Shown piece after piece: positions 32,638-36,119 of a stretch of DNA of 36,119 nucleotides. The position numbers and the translations under genes are program-made. How positions within the stretch are numbered: position 1 is the stretch's first letter; each line of letters begins with the position of its first letter. The notes under the pieces are model-generated. The model was not told the origin of the DNA and did not search any database. It saw nothing but the letters and a program-made list of their open reading frames with translations. This stretch comes from a bacterium (lineage in GTDB: Bacteria; Sysuimicrobiota; Sysuimicrobiia; Sysuimicrobiales; Segetimicrobiaceae), in the NCBI GenBank assembly GCA_035703895.1, contig DASSXJ010000080.1:1-36119 (forward strand), given 5' to 3'.

Positions 32638-33701
32638 CGCGGGAGCGGGTACTCGGGCAAGAGGGCGAGGAGAAGATCCCGCCCGCGGGCGACACGGAGG
32701 CGGGCGATGACGATCAGTTCATTCGCAGCCTGAGACCACGCACGCTGGACGAGTGCATCGGGCAGTCGCGGGTCAGGAGCGGCCTCAAGATCAGTTTGCA
32801 GGCTGCCCGCGAGCGCGGAGAGGCGCTCGACCACGTGCTGCTGCATGGCCCCCCGGGATTGGGGAAGACCACCTTCGCCAACGTAATCGCGGCCGAGATG
32901 CGGACGAACATCGTCACCACCTCGGGGCCTGCGATCGAGCGGGGCGGGGACCTCATGGGGATCCTGACCAACCTGAACCGGGGCGATGTCTTGTTCATCG
33001 ATGAGATCCACCGGCTCCCCCGTGCGGTCGAGGAGTTTCTTTATCCGGCGATGGAGGATTTCTGCGTCAACTTTACGATCGAAAAGGGCGCCCACGCACG
33101 AACCCTCCGCTACACCCTCAAACCGTTCACGCTGGTGGGGGCGACGACGCGGGCCGGGCTGCTCTCTTCACCGTTGCGGGAACGCTTCGGGATCACCCAC
33201 CACCTCGACTTCTATCCCATCGAAGAGCTGGCCCTCGTCGTGCTGCGGTCCGCTTCGATTCTGGGCGTCGAAGTGGTCGATGAGGGCGCCGAGGAGATCG
33301 CCCGGCGGTCTCGGGGGACCCCACGGATCGCCAACCGCCTGCTGCGGCGCGGGCGGGATTATGCACAAGTCCGGGCGCAGGGACGGATCACGCTCGAGGT
33401 GGCCAAGGAGGCGCTCGAGTTTGAAGGCGTCGATCCGCTCGGCCTCACAGGTCAGGATCGCGACATGCTCCGCACGATCATCCACGTGTACAACGGTGGA
33501 CCGGTGGGAATCGACGCCCTCGCGGCCACCCTCAACGAGGAGGTCGACAGCCTCGTCGAGTTGATTGAGCCATTTCTCTTGAAAATCGGGTTCCTGACCC
33601 GCACCCAAGGGGGACGCCGTGTCACCCCGCTGGCGTGCGAGCACCTGGGAGTGCCCGCGCCGGATCGCAGTCAACGAGGTCAGGGAGCGCTGTTCGCGTG
33701 A
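32634..33701 (+). CDS. ruvB: Holliday junction branch migration ATPase RuvB
   Basis: 355-residue AAA+ motor. Seen: [12 protein letters not shown], Walker [10 protein letters not shown] (from residue 72), Walker [12 protein letters not shown], the sensor and arginine-finger regions [36 protein letters not shown], and the winged-helix C-domain ending [19 protein letters not shown] start overlapping ruvA. The 25-residue acidic N-terminal extension is somewhat longer than usual. The stop overlaps the DUF2905 start. Confidence 0.96.
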   Translation: MTRERVLGQEGEEKIPPAGDTEAGDDDQFIRSLRPRTLDECIGQSRVRSGLKISLQAARERGEALDHVLLHGPPGLGKTTFANVIAAEMRTNIVTTSGPAIERGGDLMGILTNLNRGDVLFIDEIHRLPRAVEEFLYPAMEDFCVNFTIEKGAHARTLRYTLKPFTLVGATTRAGLLSSPLRERFGITHHLDFYPIEELALVVLRSASILGVEVVDEGAEEIARRSRGTPRIANRLLRRGRDYAQVRAQGRITLEVAKEALEFEGVDPLGLTGQDRDMLRTIIHVYNGGPVGIDALAATLNEEVDSLVELIEPFLLKIGFLTRTQGGRRVTPLACEHLGVPAPDRSQRGQGALFA

Positions 33702-33913
33702 CGCCGCCGGCCCTCGGACGTCTCCTCATCGGGTTTGGCCTGGCGATCGCGGTGTGCGGGGCGCTCATCTGGCTGCTGGGGGCGCTCCCGCGTCTCCCGG
33801 GGGATATCTACGTCCAGCGTCGTGGGGTCACATTCTACATTCCTGTCCTGGGAAGCGTGTTGCTGAGTCTCCTTCTCACGCTGCTCCTGAACGTGTTCTT
33901 CGCCCGGCGATGA
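33698..33913 (+). CDS. DUF2905-family small membrane protein
   Basis: 71 residues with two membrane helices (about 7-28 and 46-67) joined by [20 protein letters not shown], the DUF2905 signature. Function unknown, but it is commonly found next to ruvB and queA. GTG start overlaps ruvB, stop overlaps spoIID (ATGA, 33910-33913). Confidence 0.88.
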   Translation: MTPPALGRLLIGFGLAIAVCGALIWLLGALPRLPGDIYVQRRGVTFYIPVLGSVLLSLLLTLLLNVFFARR

Positions 33914-35055
33914 TCCGGCACGCCGTCGTGGTCACGTTGATCCTGGGGCTGGCGGCGGCGGGCGGCACGATGTCCGCGATCGCCACCGAACCGCCGATCA
34001 TCCGCGTGGGGATTCTCCTCGACCAACCGTCCATTCGCATTGAGGCCGACGGACCGCTGATCGCGGCGGATGTCCTGGGCGGGAGTACCTCGACGCTCAT
34101 CGGCGGACCCTGGGTGTTCCAGTCCACGGCGGACGGGATGGCGATTTCCGGGACCGCGTTTGGCTCCACCGTGCGGGTCACGACCCCGAGCGGGTTCCTC
34201 AGGGCGAACGGGCAACCGTACCGAGGGTCGATCGAGGTGCGTCGCGTCGGTCCGGGTCGGCTGACCGCGATCAACGAACTCGATCTTGAGCGGTACCTCT
34301 ATGGGGTGATCAAGGGAGAGATCGACCCGCATTGGCCGCCGGAGGCCGTGAAGGCGCAGGCGGTCGCTGCGCGGACGCTGGCCCTCCAGAACCTCGCCGC
34401 ACTGCGGGGCAAGTTTGCGAGCGAAGGGTATACGCTGCGCGCCACGACCGACTCGCAGATCTACCTGGGGGCCGCAGGGGAGGATCCTGGGGCGAGCGCC
34501 GCCGTGGAGGCGACCCGGGGCATCGTGATGACGTTCCGAGGGCAGCCCATCTTCGCGGCCTATCATTCGAATTCGGGCGGCCATACTGAAGACAGCGAGA
34601 ACGTCTGGGGCACCCCGCATCCGTACCTGCGGGGTGTCCCCGATCCGTATGCGCTCGATGCTCCGGGCGGGCAGTGGACGGCCCGGCTCTCCCTCGCGGG
34701 GATCGAGACCGGGCTGAGACGCGGCGGGGTCACCATAACCGGGATCGCCGGGATCGAGTTGGGGCGGGCGACGCCCTGGGGCCGGGCGATCACCGTGCGG
34801 CTGACCGATGAGGCTGGCCGGCCCCACGAGATCGCTGCCAATCAGTTCCGGCTCCTGATTGGGCCGGGGGTGGTCCGGAGCACGATGTTCGTCATGACCC
34901 GGGACGGTTCGGAGGTGGCATTTTCCGGGCGGGGCTCCGGCCACGGTGTCGGCTTGGATCAGTGGGGTGCGCGGGCGCTGGCGCTCAAGGGCTACACGTT
35001 CGAGCAAATCCTGAGCTACTATTACACCGGGATCGCGATCGAGCGGCGGTTTTGA
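33910..35055 (+). CDS. spoIID: SpoIID/LytB-family secreted protein
   Basis: 381 residues with a signal or anchor segment (1-26). The SpoIID domain has the expected GEIDPHWPPEAVKAQAVAART, where the Glu is catalytic in peptidoglycan lytic transglycosylases of this family, YHSNSGGHTEDSENVWG, and the closing GSGHGVGLDQWGARALA. In spore formers SpoIID degrades peptidoglycan during engulfment; in others the domain acts in cell-wall turnover or as an amidase enhancer. No other spore gene is in the window, so sporulation cannot be claimed. ATG overlaps the previous stop. Confidence 0.9.
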   Translation: MIRHAVVVTLILGLAAAGGTMSAIATEPPIIRVGILLDQPSIRIEADGPLIAADVLGGSTSTLIGGPWVFQSTADGMAISGTAFGSTVRVTTPSGFLRANGQPYRGSIEVRRVGPGRLTAINELDLERYLYGVIKGEIDPHWPPEAVKAQAVAARTLALQNLAALRGKFASEGYTLRATTDSQIYLGAAGEDPGASAAVEATRGIVMTFRGQPIFAAYHSNSGGHTEDSENVWGTPHPYLRGVPDPYALDAPGGQWTARLSLAGIETGLRRGGVTITGIAGIELGRATPWGRAITVRLTDEAGRPHEIAANQFRLLIGPGVVRSTMFVMTRDGSEVAFSGRGSGHGVGLDQWGARALALKGYTFEQILSYYYTGIAIERRF

Positions 35056-35075
35056 ACGTCCTGGCGCGGTGTCTC

Positions 35076-36098
35076 GTGCGCCTATCAGACTTTGACTTCG
35101 CGCTGCCCCCGGAGTTGATCGCGCAGACCCCCGCGCGACCTCGTGACGCCGCCCGGCTTCTCGTCCTGCACCGCGCAACGGGGGGGCTCATCCACCGGGG
35201 GTTTCGAGATCTACCGGAATATCTGCGGCCCCCGGACATCCTCGTGCTCAACGACACGAAGGTGCTGCCGGCCCGCCTCCGCGCCCGGCGGCCGTCCGGA
35301 GGGCAGGTCGAGGTACTGCTGCTGCGCTCGATGGTAGGTGGCATGTGGGAGGCGCTTGTCCGCCCCGGCCGCAAGATCCGGCATGGGGCGCGGCTGGTGT
35401 TCGCGCCCGGTGTGCTCGAAGGCGTGGTCGGCGACCGTACGGCCACCGGAACCCGACTGATCATGCTTGAGCACGAAGGGGACGCACTCTCCATTTTGCA
35501 ACGGATCGGCGAGATGCCGACGCCGCCGTACATTGCGGGAACGCTCGCGGATCCTCTAGATTACCAGACGGTCTACGCGAGGGCGTGGGGCGCCGTCGCG
35601 GCGCCGACCGCGGGACTGCACTTCACGAACGCATTGCTGGCGGAGATCCGGCGGCGCGGCGTGGACATCGTGTGCCTCACCCTGCACGTGGGGCTCGGGA
35701 CGTTTCGCCCGGTCAAGGTAGAGGACATCGCGCGCCACCAGATGGACGCGGAAGCGTACGAGATCGCACCGGCGGCCGCCGAGGCCATCAATCGCGCCCG
35801 GCGGCAGGGAGGCCGGGTCGTTGCGGTGGGTACCACGTGCGTCCGGGCGCTGGAATCCGCCGCCGGGGGGGACGGCGCGGTCCGCCCCGGGCGCGGCAGC
35901 ACCAACTTGTTCATCACCCCCGGGTATCGATTCGGGGCCGTCGATGCGATCGTCACCAACTTTCATCTGCCGAGGTCGACGCTCGTGATGCTGGCGAGCG
36001 CGTTTGCCGGTCGGGAGCGCCTCCTCCGCGCGTACGCGGAGGCGATCCGGGAACACTACCGCTTCTACAGCTTCGGGGACGCGATGCTGATCCTCTGA
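35076..36098 (+). CDS. queA: S-adenosylmethionine:tRNA ribosyltransferase-isomerase
   Basis: 340 residues. Builds epoxyqueuosine on tRNA by moving the ribosyl part of SAM to preQ1 in the anticodon. GTG 35076 begins MRLSDFDFALPPELIAQTPA, the family opening; a TTG at 35052 overlapping the spoIID stop is an alternative. Further motifs: LNDTKVLPARL, GEMPTPPYI, AAPTAGLHFT, LHVGLGTFRPV, VGTTCVRALES, TNLFITPGYRF and TNFHLPRSTLVML. Complete. The last gene of the overlapping ruvC to queA chain; tgt usually follows but lies outside. Confidence 0.95.
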   Translation: MRLSDFDFALPPELIAQTPARPRDAARLLVLHRATGGLIHRGFRDLPEYLRPPDILVLNDTKVLPARLRARRPSGGQVEVLLLRSMVGGMWEALVRPGRKIRHGARLVFAPGVLEGVVGDRTATGTRLIMLEHEGDALSILQRIGEMPTPPYIAGTLADPLDYQTVYARAWGAVAAPTAGLHFTNALLAEIRRRGVDIVCLTLHVGLGTFRPVKVEDIARHQMDAEAYEIAPAAAEAINRARRQGGRVVAVGTTCVRALESAAGGDGAVRPGRGSTNLFITPGYRFGAVDAIVTNFHLPRSTLVMLASAFAGRERLLRAYAEAIREHYRFYSFGDAMLIL

Positions 36099-36119
36099 CC
36101 CATCGGAGTGGTCGAATCG

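Overview
The window is a GC-rich (mostly about 65-70% by eye), densely packed bacterial chromosome segment made largely of housekeeping genes with a few accessory patches. Several traits point to a deep-branching relative of Firmicutes and other Terrabacteria, for example an uncultured lineage such as Sysuimicrobiota/CSP1-3. They are a T-box leader in front of pheST, a YqzL-like small protein, a STAS/SpoIIE-phosphatase pair, SpoIID, a RuvCAB-DUF2905-SpoIID-QueA string, and a pheST-CvpA-PolX-MutS2 string. The taxon is an inference; there is no rRNA in the window.

Layout. 1-2616: an iron-type alcohol dehydrogenase (minus) diverges from a LarA/DUF2088-type nickel-pincer isomerase homologue (plus) across a short region with a perfect palindrome on the likely promoter. 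2634-4255: a sirtuin is translationally coupled to methylthioadenosine phosphorylase. 4277-7192: a small membrane protein, a STAS anti-anti-sigma protein and a large membrane SpoIIE-type phosphatase form a stress/sigma signalling block. 7189-9363: infC-rpmI-rplT and an rRNA methyltransferase, behind a strong promoter and a structured leader; infC appears to start with the rare codon ATC. 9397-16970: yqzL-like gene, Phe T-box, pheS, a short pheT lacking the tRNA-binding OB domain, cvpA-like, polX, alkyladenine glycosylase and a small alkaline-phosphatase-superfamily enzyme. 16967-22181: mutS2, tyrS (probably leaderless) and a membrane glycosyltransferase.

22250-26351 is the accessory part: tRNA-Ile(GAT), two tandem SAM methyltransferases with visibly lower GC, then a minus-strand nitrilase-family hydrolase and DinB-fold protein. 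It ends in a gene-poor stretch holding two very small candidate membrane genes: a 36-residue lipoprotein-like peptide on minus and a 22-residue hydrophobic peptide on plus. 26451-30055: a malate/lactate-type dehydrogenase (minus) divergent from a class A penicillin-binding protein with an Ig-like tail. 30168-36098: yebC-family regulator, a second DinB-fold protein, then ruvC-ruvA-ruvB-DUF2905-spoIID-queA, with most of these genes overlapping by four bases.

I did not find a CRISPR array, insertion sequence, prophage or defence island. The most unusual items are the infC ATC start and leader, the pheT domain loss, the leaderless tyrS, the two tiny membrane genes and the palindromic operator. 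Shared promoter geometry (TTGNCN, 17-18 bases, often TGN before TANNNT) recurs at six places and supports these promoter calls.
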